Assembly (NCBI RefSeq): GCF_004402535.1
Contig: NZ_SOEY01000029.1
Span: 22,175-86,174, forward strand
Origin: Cryobacterium glaciale
Lineage (GTDB): Bacteria; Actinomycetota; Actinomycetes; Actinomycetales; Microbacteriaceae
Length of the DNA: 64,000 bases
Reading direction: 5' to 3'
A program made the position numbers and the translations under genes. Positions 53,338 through 62,151 of this stretch are shown piece by piece. The notes under the pieces were generated by a model that saw nothing but the letters and a program-made list of their open reading frames with translations, was not told the DNA's origin and ran no database searches. Every line of letters begins with the position of its first letter. The first letter of the stretch is position 1.

Positions 53338-54684
53338 TCAAATTCGCTTGGTGGCGTCGCGGCCCAACCGAACCGGCAGCGCCATGAGCGGCCCGACGAA
53401 GCGGCGCTGCAGGCGGCGGGCCGGGCCCCAGACGATCTGCACGACGTACTGCGACAGCAGCGCGCCGGCCGCGAGGGCCATGGCGATGCCCGCCGCGGTG
53501 AGCAGGGAGAGCAGGCCGTTGATGTCGCCCTCCGAGAGTTTGAGCAGCCCGCGAAACAGGGTGAGCCCGGGAACGAGCGGCACCAGGGCTGTGACCATGA
53601 TCACGAGCGGCGGGGTGCGCACCATGCGCGCCGCGACCGCCGCGAGCAGCCCAACGCCGAGGGCGCTCGCCGCCGACGCCCAGACCAGGCCGAAACCGCC
53701 GGCCATGGCGGCGACGAACAGAAACTCGGCGAGGGCGCCGAGCACGCAGACCACCCAGATCGCCCGCCACGGAACCTGCACGGCCAGGGCGAAACCGACC
53801 ACGATCACCACGGCGGCCACGAGCAGCACCGGCAGAACGGCCAGCGTCACGATCGGGCTCGCATCGATCTCGAGCAGCAAGCCGAACCGGGCCAGGAACA
53901 GTGCGGAGCCGGACACTCCGGTGACCAGGCCGGCCGTGATCAGCAGCGCCTCTACCAGTCGGGCGGTGCCGGTGAGGTAGAACCCCGACAGGGTGTCATG
54001 CACCGCGCCAAAGGTGGTGACACCGGCCAGGAGCATGATGATGGTCGCGACGACCACGAGCGAGGGGCTCGCTGTGGGGTCGATCACCCCGACGATCGCG
54101 GCGACGATCGGGCCGATCGCGCCGCCGACGACGGTCTGGTAGAACAGCGGAACCTGACGGTGGTCGAGCACCGAGGTGATCCAGTCGATGATCCAGGTCG
54201 CGATGAACGCGGCGATGATCACCGTCGGTCCGGCACCGATCAACACGGCGGCGCCCGTTCCGACCAGGCTCCAGCCGACGCGCCGCCACTGCTTGGGCAC
54301 CTGCGGCTTGGAGCTGACGATGGTCGCGAGGATCTTGCGGGCCTCGGCCACGTCGATCGGCTTCTCGATGATGTCCGCGATCAGCTCCGAGGTGGCGGTG
54401 AGCTTGGAGTAGTCCAGGGTGCGGTACTTCACGTTGCGGCTGCGGGTGATCGACTCGTGCGTCGACGGGTCTTCCTGCGTGAGCGTGATGATCGTGTGGG
54501 TGATGTTCGCGTCGGTGCCCTTGAGCCCGTAGGCGCGGGTGAGCGCGATCATCGCGGCGGTCGCGTCTTCGGCGCCGGCGCCGGCGGTGAAGATGACCTC
54601 GGCGAGGCGCATGGTGAGGTCGAGCACGGCGCGGGTGTAGCCGGAGTGGTCGAGGGTGATGGCGGTGGTCTTGCTGAAACTCAT
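53338..54684 (-). CDS. Threonine/serine exporter family protein (ThrE-like)
   Basis: 448 residues. The N-terminal cytoplasmic domain (about 1-140) contains LAEVIFTAGAGAEDATAAMIAL, split at TAGAGAEDAT, and the C-terminal part has about ten membrane helices, with SGFYLTGTARLVEALLITAGL (split at TGTARLVEAL). This is the fused two-part layout of actinobacterial ThrE. The ATG overlaps the stop of the upstream acyl-CoA dehydrogenase gene by 4 bases. The cargo is not certain. Confidence 0.85.
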   Translation of the reverse strand: MSFSKTTAITLDHSGYTRAVLDLTMRLAEVIFTAGAGAEDATAAMIALTRAYGLKGTDANITHTIITLTQEDPSTHESITRSRNVKYRTLDYSKLTATSELIADIIEKPIDVAEARKILATIVSSKPQVPKQWRRVGWSLVGTGAAVLIGAGPTVIIAAFIATWIIDWITSVLDHRQVPLFYQTVVGGAIGPIVAAIVGVIDPTASPSLVVVATIIMLLAGVTTFGAVHDTLSGFYLTGTARLVEALLITAGLVTGVSGSALFLARFGLLLEIDASPIVTLAVLPVLLVAAVVIVVGFALAVQVPWRAIWVVCVLGALAEFLFVAAMAGGFGLVWASAASALGVGLLAAVAARMVRTPPLVIMVTALVPLVPGLTLFRGLLKLSEGDINGLLSLLTAAGIAMALAAGALLSQYVVQIVWGPARRLQRRFVGPLMALPVRLGRDATKRI

Positions 54685-55922
54685 GAGGTGGGCACATCCA
54701 GGGGGCCCAAAACGGATGCTGCGGCGGTCGCGTGAGCGGAATCCGCGTCGGAGGGGTGGAAGAAACCCGCGAGCACATCGCGGTAGAGCCGCGCGAGTTC
54801 GGACGTCGCGCTGTACGCGGAACCGCCGGCGACCTGCACGGCGGTGTCGACGACGAACTTGGCGTTCTGCGTGGCCCGGTATTTGAGCCCGGACAGCTGG
54901 GCGAACCAGGCCGGTCCGAGCAGGAATGAACGCTCGTCGACCGCGCGGGCGAGGGCGTCGATCTGCGGGTAGATGCCGTCCATCGCGATAACGAGGTCGC
55001 CGACCCGCCAACGCGCCACCGGATCCTGCGCGTGCGTTCGCCCGTCGTTCTTGAGCGAGGTGCGCCGCTGCGCGCCCTCCACGGCGAGTTCGAGCGCGCG
55101 CGCTCCGATGCCGGTGTACACGGCGCTGAGCAGAATCTCAAAGTTGGCGAAGACGCCGGCCACGAGCGGGTCGCCGTTCGGGCCGACCGGCAGGCGCCGC
55201 ACCACCCGGTCGGGGCGGGCCAGCGCGCGCTCGAGCACGGTGCTCTGGCTCTGGCTGGCGCGCATGCCGAGGGTGTTCCAGTCGTCTGTGGAGCGGATGC
55301 CGGCATCCGCTTTCTCGAGGAACGCCCAGACGATCGCCGGGTCGTCCGGGTTCGACGAATCAAGGCCCAGGGTGCCGAGCCGGGTCCAGGCGGGGGAGAG
55401 CGAGGTGAAAACCTTGGTGCCGGTGAACCGGTAGCCGCCATCGGGCTGGGGGTGGGCATCCGTTTGCGAGCCGAACAGCACCAGGTCGTTGCCGGGTTCG
55501 CTCACACCGAAGGCGAAGATTTCGCCGCGGCCGGCCTCCTCGAGCAGAAAATCGAGCGAGTGGTCGCCCTGCGCGTGCAGGCTTGCGGCGACGGCGGTCC
55601 AGATCAGGTGCATGTTCACGGCGAGCGCGGTGGCCGGGGCGTGCGCGGCGAGTCGGGTCTGGTCGCCAACGGTCTGCGCCAGCGTGCGGCCGAGTCCGCC
55701 GAACCGGGTCGGCACGAGGGCCCGCAGGTAGCCGGCCGTGACGAGCTCGGCCAAATCTTCGGTGAAGAACGCGTTGGCCCGGTCATATTCGGCCGCTCTG
55801 GAGCGGATGCCGGCCAGCAGCTGCGCAGAAAGCAGCGGCTCGTTTCGGTCGGTGGCGGGTACGAAATCGGGCGCTGCCGGACTTGTTTCGGGCAGGGCTA
55901 GAGCAGGGAGGAACTCGGTCAC
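54681..55922 (-). CDS. Acyl-CoA dehydrogenase/flavin monooxygenase-type protein
   Basis: 413 residues. The N-terminal helical domain (LVPTRFGGLG) and the middle beta domain (FGVSEPGND, YRFTGTKVFTSLSP) match the acyl-CoA dehydrogenase superfamily, in the branch that includes DszC/HpaB-like flavin oxygenases. The usual C-terminal YEGT glutamate block is absent; the end reads QVAGGSAYSATSELARLYRDVLAG. So dehydrogenase chemistry is uncertain and a reduced-flavin oxygenase or other oxidoreductase is possible. Confidence 0.75.
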   Translation of the reverse strand: MTEFLPALALPETSPAAPDFVPATDRNEPLLSAQLLAGIRSRAAEYDRANAFFTEDLAELVTAGYLRALVPTRFGGLGRTLAQTVGDQTRLAAHAPATALAVNMHLIWTAVAASLHAQGDHSLDFLLEEAGRGEIFAFGVSEPGNDLVLFGSQTDAHPQPDGGYRFTGTKVFTSLSPAWTRLGTLGLDSSNPDDPAIVWAFLEKADAGIRSTDDWNTLGMRASQSQSTVLERALARPDRVVRRLPVGPNGDPLVAGVFANFEILLSAVYTGIGARALELAVEGAQRRTSLKNDGRTHAQDPVARWRVGDLVIAMDGIYPQIDALARAVDERSFLLGPAWFAQLSGLKYRATQNAKFVVDTAVQVAGGSAYSATSELARLYRDVLAGFFHPSDADSAHATAAASVLGPLDVPTS

Positions 55923-55932
55923 ACAGACAAGC

Positions 55933-56811
55933 CTATGCAGCCTTACGACGCCGCGCGAACAGCCGCACGATCAGAAGCACAATTGCCCCGAAAATCGCCA
56001 GGACGACCAGCCACGGCAGGGCCACTCCGAGGCCGATCAGCAAGCCGCCGAAGGCGGCGACGAGGGCGGTCCAACCGGCGATGATGCCGGTCCAGAAGTT
56101 GTCGGGGCCACCGGCGGCGACGGTGCCCTCCGAGACCAGTTCGAGCTGCACGGTGGAGTAGTCGATCTGGTCGGCGAGAAAGTCGCGCTGGGACTTCAGG
56201 CTTTCCAGCTCGCCCTGCCGGCTCGACAGGGCACTTTCGATGCTGATCAGGTCGGTCGTGCTCGTGGCCGAGGCCATCAGGGCCAGCAACCGGTCGACCG
56301 AGGTGGTCAGCGCGGTGATGCGAGCGTCGAGGTCCTGGCTCTGCTGTGTGACGTCCTGGGCGTTGAGTGAGACGAAGTTGAGCCGGCCGAGTTTCTTGAG
56401 TTCGGCGAGGGTGCGGTCGAGTTCGTCGGACGGAATGCGCAGGGTGAGGGTCGCGCTCGCCGGCTGGATATCGGTCGCCGGGTTTTCGCTGCGGCTGTCG
56501 ACCCGGCCGCCGGCCTGTTCGGTGATGGTGACTGCCGATTCGCTCGCCTCGACCGGGTCGGTGGCGGTGATCGACATGGATCCGGTGGTGATGACATCGC
56601 GGTTGGACGTGTTGACGTCGCCGGTGGTGCCGGTGACGAGGTCGCCATCGGCCGCCTTGTCGCCGGCCCCGCTGTTGAAGCTTCCCTCGGGGACGCCGTC
56701 GGACACGCTTCCGGACGGGTCCGTGCTCACCGAGCCGCCGCTGTTCGCCGTACAGCCAGCCAGCAGCACGGCCGTCAGCAGCACCGCGATCACACCCCAG
56801 GTTCGTCGCAT
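55933..56811 (-). CDS. DUF4349 domain lipoprotein
   Basis: 292 residues. A lipoprotein signal ends in LLAGC (Cys about 20). DUF4349 hallmarks follow: SMSITATDPVEASE, LTLRIPSDELDRTLAEL, VSLNAQDVTQQSQDLDARI, and ESALSSRQGELESLKSQRDFL as a coiled coil (split at SSRQGELESL). One C-terminal membrane helix (about 250-280) ends in RLFARRRKAA. It is anchored at both ends. Function of the family is unknown. Confidence 0.88.
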   Translation of the reverse strand: MRRTWGVIAVLLTAVLLAGCTANSGGSVSTDPSGSVSDGVPEGSFNSGAGDKAADGDLVTGTTGDVNTSNRDVITTGSMSITATDPVEASESAVTITEQAGGRVDSRSENPATDIQPASATLTLRIPSDELDRTLAELKKLGRLNFVSLNAQDVTQQSQDLDARITALTTSVDRLLALMASATSTTDLISIESALSSRQGELESLKSQRDFLADQIDYSTVQLELVSEGTVAAGGPDNFWTGIIAGWTALVAAFGGLLIGLGVALPWLVVLAIFGAIVLLIVRLFARRRKAA

Positions 56812-56953
56812 GACTCACCGTACCGAGCCGGGTGGGGCCACTGTCTGGAGGCAGTCTGGGAGTCGGATCACAATTGGGACTCGGCGACTACCCCCCGAAG
56901 TAAGGTCAGGGAGTCGGCGGTTCAACCCGACTGCAAACGATCAGGAGGACAAC

Positions 56954-57175
56954 ATGGGATTCGTAGACGATGCCAAGGATGCACTCAACGCCACCGGCAA
57001 GAAGATCGGCCGGGCGGTAGATGACGCCAAGGACCGCGTCGAAGACCGGGTCGACGAGGCCAAGGCCGACGCCAAGGTGAAGAAGGCCGAGGGCGAGGTC
57101 AAGCATGCCGAAGCCGAGCGCAATGCCACCGAGGCCAAGAATGACTTCAAGGCCACCCTGCGCGACGATAATTAG
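56954..57175 (+). CDS. Small CsbD/LEA-like charged helical protein
   Basis: 73 residues with AGGAGG 6 bases before the ATG, the best ribosome site in this region. The product is almost all Ala, Lys, Asp and Glu in 11-residue-like repeats (VDDAKDRVEDRVDEAKADAK), with no Cys or Trp. It resembles stress-induced hydrophilic helix proteins such as CsbD or LEA types. High expression under stress is inferred. Confidence 0.7.
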   Translation: MGFVDDAKDALNATGKKIGRAVDDAKDRVEDRVDEAKADAKVKKAEGEVKHAEAERNATEAKNDFKATLRDDN

Positions 57176-57178
57176 GGT

Positions 57179-58018
57179 ATGACCTGGTGGGCGAGGCGGA
57201 TGCGCATCATGCGTCGGCCTCGCCCACCGCTGTTGCACGTGGCAACGGATGCCGGCACCGGCCCGGTCGTGATCCTCGTGCACGGCATCGCGTCGTCCTC
57301 GGTCACCTTCTACGAAGTGATCCCCCTGCTGACCCCGAACCACCGGGTGATCGCCGTCGACATCCTCGGGTTCGGGCAGTCGCCGGCGCCGGACGGATGT
57401 GAATACCGGCTGGAGGATCACGTCGGGGCCTTGGCCGCGACCATCCGCTCGTTAAAGCTGCGGGAGCCGTTCGTTCTGGTCGGGCATTCGCTCGGCAGCC
57501 TGATCAGCACGCGCTACGCCGCGATGGAACGGCACGGCCGGGTCTGGGCCGCCTGGCGCCGGCTGACCGGTCGCGGCACGGTGTCGCGCATGGTGCTCGT
57601 GGGTCCGCCGGTCTACGTCTCGCCGAGCGATATCGGTGACCCCCGGGTCAAGGCGCGGGTGAGCGCCTACCTGCGGGCCTACGATTTTCTGCGCGCGAAC
57701 AAGGATTTCACGCTCGCGAATGCCGCCCTCATGTCGCGGCTGCTGCCCAAGGGCATTTTTGAGCTGACCGAGAAGACCTGGACGCCGTTCATCAAGTCGA
57801 TGGAACACTGCATCGAATCGCAGACCGTGGTGAGCGACGTGGCGAGCCTCACAGTGCCGGTCGACGTGATCTACGGCGCGCTCGACGCGTTCATCGCGCA
57901 GGGCAGCCTGACCATCATCGAGCGGATGCGCCACGTCACGATGCACCGCGTCGAGGCCAACGATCACATCATTCGGAAGCGCCTGGCGCGGGTGCTCGTG
58001 AAGGTCATCGACAGCTAG
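57179..58018 (+). CDS. Alpha/beta hydrolase
   Basis: 279 residues. Oxyanion strand [11 protein letters not shown], nucleophile elbow GHSLGS near residue 102, acid in YGALDAFI and His in EANDHIIRK. It may act on an ester or lactone; no substrate is suggested by its neighbours. It begins 3 bases after the small stress-type protein gene, so the two are probably co-transcribed. It converges on the SDR gene with a 4-base overlap. Confidence 0.85.
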   Translation: MTWWARRMRIMRRPRPPLLHVATDAGTGPVVILVHGIASSSVTFYEVIPLLTPNHRVIAVDILGFGQSPAPDGCEYRLEDHVGALAATIRSLKLREPFVLVGHSLGSLISTRYAAMERHGRVWAAWRRLTGRGTVSRMVLVGPPVYVSPSDIGDPRVKARVSAYLRAYDFLRANKDFTLANAALMSRLLPKGIFELTEKTWTPFIKSMEHCIESQTVVSDVASLTVPVDVIYGALDAFIAQGSLTIIERMRHVTMHRVEANDHIIRKRLARVLVKVIDS

Positions 58019-58965
58019 GCGTTGGGGAAGGTGACCCCGGTGAGCTCCTCGGACAGCGACCAGAGGCGGCGGGCATCCGCTTCGTTGAGTGAGCGCGGGG
58101 GCAGCTTGGCTGGCGCGGGGGCGCCGGTGAGTTCGCCGAACCCGCCGGGGCCGTAGTAGCCGCCGCCGGCCGCCGAGGGGCTCGTCGCCGCGTACAGCGC
58201 GGGCAGGATGCCCTGGTCGATCTGCTGCCACATCCAGCCGATGCGGTGCGAGGCCTCGTTCACGGCGAGGAAGGCCCGCGCCGACGCTCCCTTGTGGGTG
58301 GGGCCGGTGATCTGCAGGTTCGTGACGGTCGCGCCCGGGTGCGCGGCGACGCTGCGCACCTCCCAGCCGCCGACGACGCTCCGCCGGTTGAGTTCGCGCG
58401 CGAACATGAGCGTGGCCAGTTTGGAGAGGGCGTAGGCGCGGTGCGGCCGGTAGCGCAGACTTTGCAGGTCGTCGAAATCGAGGCGCCCGGTGCGGGCGAT
58501 GAGGCTCGAGAGGCTCACGACCCGGCTCGTCGTTGCGGCGCGCAGCAGCGGCAGCAGGTGCGCGGTGAGCGCGAAGTGGCCGAGGTGGTTGGTGCCGAAC
58601 TGCAGCTCGAAGCCGTCTTCGGTCTCGTCGCGCACCGGCGGCATCATCAGACCGGCGTTGTTGAGCAGAATGTCGATCGGTCGCCCTTCTTTCGTGAGCT
58701 CCTCACCGAATCCGGCAATGCTCGAGAGCGAGGCCAGATCGAGATGACGGATACTGAGGGTCGCTTCCGGGGCCTGCTCCTTCAGGAGTTTGACGGCGGC
58801 GGCACCCTTCTGTTCGTTGCGCACGGCGAGGATGACCTCGGCGCCGGCCTGGGCGAGGCGGCCGGTGAGGCCGAAGCCGAGGCCGCTGTTGGCGCCGGTA
58901 ACAACGGCGAGCGTGCCGTGCAGGTCGGGAACATCGATATCGGGGAGGAGTTTGCTCGTGGTCAT
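58015..58965 (-). CDS. SDR family oxidoreductase
   Basis: 316 residues. NAD(P) motif [12 protein letters not shown] in [11 protein letters not shown], catalytic S in [11 protein letters not shown] and YALSK. The length and sequence match the retinol-dehydrogenase/protochlorophyllide-reductase-like SDR group common in Actinobacteria. ATG 58965 has GGGAG 5 bases upstream. Substrate unknown. Confidence 0.88.
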   Translation of the reverse strand: MTTSKLLPDIDVPDLHGTLAVVTGANSGLGFGLTGRLAQAGAEVILAVRNEQKGAAAVKLLKEQAPEATLSIRHLDLASLSSIAGFGEELTKEGRPIDILLNNAGLMMPPVRDETEDGFELQFGTNHLGHFALTAHLLPLLRAATTSRVVSLSSLIARTGRLDFDDLQSLRYRPHRAYALSKLATLMFARELNRRSVVGGWEVRSVAAHPGATVTNLQITGPTHKGASARAFLAVNEASHRIGWMWQQIDQGILPALYAATSPSAAGGGYYGPGGFGELTGAPAPAKLPPRSLNEADARRLWSLSEELTGVTFPNA

Positions 58966-59084
58966 GGGGCTCCCGTTTTGTCGTGGTTCTTCATCCAACC
59001 GGTTCGGCCGGGGGAAGTCACGTGCGGGCTCCGGCGCCGGGCGGATTCACGGCTGGCCCGACGCTGGCGAGAGCTGCGATTTCA

Positions 59085-59370
59085 CTTTGCGCGGGACCTC
59101 CGCCAGTGCGCGGGAGGCGCAACTCCCGCGCACTGGCGCAGGTCTAGCCCCACGCGCAGCGCGGGAGTACTGGCCAGGCCCGAACCCCCGCGCACTGGCG
59201 CAACCCCCGCGCAGCGTGCTCACCCAGCACCGCCCCGATGCCCGAACTCCCGCTTACTGGCGCAAGTCCCGCGCAGCGTGTCACGGCCGCACGGCTGGCT
59301 GCCGTCGGCACTCCCGCGTACTGGCGCAACTCCTGCGTACTGGCGCAGCCCCCGCGCGCCGCGGCACAGT
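59085..59370. repeat. GC-rich GCGGGAGTT repeat array, copy 3
   Basis: The same words as the arrays at 6.4 and 8.0 kb, mostly inverted (AACTCCCGCGCACTGGCGC). It includes a perfect 16-bp hairpin, 59101-59116 with 59123-59138, and then five or six degenerate CCCGCGYACTGGCGCAA units. No gene lies between 58966 and 59388. Confidence 0.85.
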
Positions 59371-59388
59371 GCAGAACCCAACACGGGG

Positions 59389-60033
59389 TCAAAGCAGGGG
59401 CATCAGACCCATCGCCAGGGTCATGGCGCCCATGCTGGCCAGGGTTCCGCGCTCGACGCTGCTGCAGCGGGTAGCCAGCAGCAGTACGAGGGCATACCCG
59501 ACGAAGAGCAGGCCGGCGCCGGCCACGACCACCGGCAACAGCGACAGCGCGTGATCATGAGCGGATGCCGTTGCCGTACCCGCCGCATCCGCTCGCCCGG
59601 CCATACTGTGGGCCGTGAGCTGCGCGGCGAGCACCACCAGCCCGAGCGTGTGGAACAGGTGCAGGGCGTTCCCCGGCACGATCCGGCCCACCGCCGCTCC
59701 GAGCACCGCCCCGTGCAGCGTCGAGGTGCTCGCCGCAGAAGCCAGCACCGTGCCGCCCAGCACCGTGCCGCCCCGCACAGCGCCGCGAGCGACAGCGCCG
59801 CCAGGCCTCGGCCGCAGCAACACCGCGCTCACCATCGCCCAGGCCAGCAGCAGAGCGGTCCAGGCCAGCGGGGCCACGCCGAGCCAGCCGAAGCTGGCAT
59901 CGAGCATGGCCACCGCCATCAGCAGGGTCGAAACGATCGTCACCGCGCTGCGCGAGCGCCGGCTGCCGACGACGCAGCAGGCGTTCACGCCCACTCCGGC
60001 GAGCATCACTCCGTGCAGCAGCTCGATCGTCAT
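59389..60033 (-). CDS. Hypothetical membrane protein beside amine oxidase
   Basis: 214 residues from ATG 60033, with about five hydrophobic segments and His residues in and between them (HDHALSLL, ALHLFHTLG). A short duplication GGTVLGGTVLAS is encoded by a tandem repeat. It starts 11 bases after the stop of the amine oxidase gene and is probably co-transcribed. The His-rich membrane segments may relate to copper supply, but I recognise no family. Confidence 0.55.
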   Translation of the reverse strand: MTIELLHGVMLAGVGVNACCVVGSRRSRSAVTIVSTLLMAVAMLDASFGWLGVAPLAWTALLLAWAMVSAVLLRPRPGGAVARGAVRGGTVLGGTVLASAASTSTLHGAVLGAAVGRIVPGNALHLFHTLGLVVLAAQLTAHSMAGRADAAGTATASAHDHALSLLPVVVAGAGLLFVGYALVLLLATRCSSVERGTLASMGAMTLAMGLMPLL

Positions 60034-60043
60034 GACCAGTCGC

Positions 60044-62098
60044 TCAGCAGGCGCAGTGATCGGCCGGCGAAGCAGCACCGGCCGCCGCCGTGTGCGCTGC
60101 GCCGCCGTGGGAGCAGTGCGCGGTCGGCTCGTTCGCCGGCACGTTCATCGCCGGGTTCTTACCAAAGAAGCCGTAGGGCTTGAGCGTGAACTTGGCGTAG
60201 TCCACGGGCATGACCGGCCAGTCCTCCACCCGCGGGAAGTGCGTCGGCCCGAAGGTGTGCCAGAGCACGATGTCCTCACCGTCGATGGAACGGTCTCCGG
60301 CGATGTACTTTGTCACGCCGTCTCCACCCGGATTCTGGTGCACGAAGTCGCCGGCGGCATACTGCTCCGCCGGGTCGTACTGCGTGACGAACAGGTGCTT
60401 GGTGGCGAATTCGGCCCGCTTCGCGATGCCAGAGCCGGCGTCGGCCATGAGCGTCGGGTTCGCCTCCGGCAGCAGCACATAGCCGGTCGGCCGACCCATG
60501 CGGTTGGTCTTCTCGGTGTTGACGATGTGCCAGGCCCGGGCAACGGATGCGTCGGCGAGCCGCCCCGACGACAGCTCGGTGGTCAGCCGGGTCGATTTCT
60601 TGGTGAACGCGTTGCCGTGCTCGTTACCCGGCCCCATCGGCAGTCGCTGTGCTTCGACCTCGTCGACCGCGTTCGACACCCCGTCGACCATCATGTCCAG
60701 CCGCGCGCTGAACAGGTGCTGGTGGTACGGGGCGCCGAGGCCCGGGGCGACTTCGCTGGCGTATGGGTAGTCGGCGCCGGCAGCATCCGTTTCGATCGCG
60801 GTGGGGCTCGCGACACCCGGATAGGCCGAGGTGAACAGAATTCCGGTGAGTTTCGCCTCGCACTCGATGGTGCCGTCGAGGGAGAGGTACCAGTAGAAGC
60901 CGTAGTCGTAGTTGCCGACGGTGGTGAAGAAGCTGATCACCAGGCGGCGCTGGCGGCGCACCTCGTTGCTGCCGGTGAACATGTCGCCGTGCTTCCACAG
61001 GGTGCCCACGTCTTCCTCGTGCATGCAGATGCCGTTCTTGATGGTGAACGGATTGCCCAGCTCATCGGCCAGCACCGCGTCGAAGTACTTGATCTCGCCG
61101 ACGCAGTCGCAGCCGAGGGCGAGGGAGTTGGTGAACCGGCCGTAGAGGTATTCGCCGGTGTCGAAGTAGTTCTGCCAGAACCGTACCGGCGAGGGGTCGC
61201 CGTAGGGCACGAGCATTTCGTTGATCGAGGCGCGGTAGATGATCGGGCGTTCCTCGCCGTCGTCCGAGAACGACAACTGGCGCAGCACCAGGCCCTCCCG
61301 GGTGTCGAAGCCCACCTGGAACTTCCAGTTCGCCCAGGTGACCCATTCGCCGTCGACCGCGAAGCTCGGGCCTTCCGGCTGGCTGATCACGATCGGCTTG
61401 AGCGTCGTCAGCGGTGCGCCCTGCACGGCGGGGTCGTCGAAGTTGCCGCTCTCGGCCGGAATGGCGAGCACGGCCGAGTCGATCAGGCGCGTGATGGTGC
61501 GGCTGGCCGTGTCGACGTAGGCGCTCAGGCCGTCGACCGGGTGCGCCCACGGGTGGTCTTCCGGGTAGCCCTGGCGAAAGGCGAGCACCCGCACGATGCG
61601 GCGGCCGACCTCTTCGGGATAGTCGTAGAAGCCGGCCGAGAGCGGCACGACGACGACCTCATCGACGCTCGTGCCGCGGGCTTCGAGGGCGGCGACCCAG
61701 CGCGGGTCCTCAGCGACGATGCCGGCGATGGCGTCGAATTCGGCGAGCAGCACGGGCAGCTGGCCGGTCGACCCGTCGAGCACGACCGTCTTCACGATCT
61801 CGCCAGTCACGAGTGACACGACATTATCGGTCGAGAGCCCGGTGCTCATGTCGAGCAGCATCACCCGAACCCGGCGCTCAGGCAGCGGGCCGGTGCCGGC
61901 CTGCCAGGCCAGCACGCCGCGCTTGTGCGGTTCCTCGAGCCCGACGTAGACGAATCGGGTGGTGTCGGTGAAGGTCGACGACGCCGTGACTATGTCCCGC
62001 ACCGCGTTGAATTCAGCGGCGTTCAAACTTGACAGCGGATGCGCCGGCTCGCCCGGTGTGGGCGCGGCGGTCAGCAGGTCGAGGTCGATGATGGTCAT
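60044..62098 (-). CDS. Copper-containing primary-amine oxidase
   Basis: 684 residues. The Tyr processed to topaquinone is Y397 in GNYDYGF, the catalytic base lies in YFDTGEYLYG, and copper ligands are HQHLFSARLD and the late His in LWHTFGPTHFPR. It oxidises a primary amine to an aldehyde, H2O2 and ammonia. AGGAG precedes ATG 62098. There is no signal peptide, as usual for cytoplasmic actinobacterial forms such as Arthrobacter histamine or phenylethylamine oxidases. A permease gene lies directly upstream. The exact amine is unknown. Confidence 0.93.
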   Translation of the reverse strand: MTIIDLDLLTAAPTPGEPAHPLSSLNAAEFNAVRDIVTASSTFTDTTRFVYVGLEEPHKRGVLAWQAGTGPLPERRVRVMLLDMSTGLSTDNVVSLVTGEIVKTVVLDGSTGQLPVLLAEFDAIAGIVAEDPRWVAALEARGTSVDEVVVVPLSAGFYDYPEEVGRRIVRVLAFRQGYPEDHPWAHPVDGLSAYVDTASRTITRLIDSAVLAIPAESGNFDDPAVQGAPLTTLKPIVISQPEGPSFAVDGEWVTWANWKFQVGFDTREGLVLRQLSFSDDGEERPIIYRASINEMLVPYGDPSPVRFWQNYFDTGEYLYGRFTNSLALGCDCVGEIKYFDAVLADELGNPFTIKNGICMHEEDVGTLWKHGDMFTGSNEVRRQRRLVISFFTTVGNYDYGFYWYLSLDGTIECEAKLTGILFTSAYPGVASPTAIETDAAGADYPYASEVAPGLGAPYHQHLFSARLDMMVDGVSNAVDEVEAQRLPMGPGNEHGNAFTKKSTRLTTELSSGRLADASVARAWHIVNTEKTNRMGRPTGYVLLPEANPTLMADAGSGIAKRAEFATKHLFVTQYDPAEQYAAGDFVHQNPGGDGVTKYIAGDRSIDGEDIVLWHTFGPTHFPRVEDWPVMPVDYAKFTLKPYGFFGKNPAMNVPANEPTAHCSHGGAAHTAAAGAASPADHCAC

Positions 62099-62151
62099 GG
62101 TGTCTCCTGAAATCTGTGAACGGGGGGTCTGTCGGGGGTGAGTGAGCAAGG

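Noticed and set aside
53326-54735. Plus-strand frame of 469 codons
   Set aside because: Antisense to the ThrE-like gene, whose membrane helices and overlap with its neighbour are convincing.
58246-61816. Plus-strand frames of 645 and 733 codons
   Set aside because: They overlap the SDR, membrane-protein and amine oxidase genes, all with clear motifs on the other strand.
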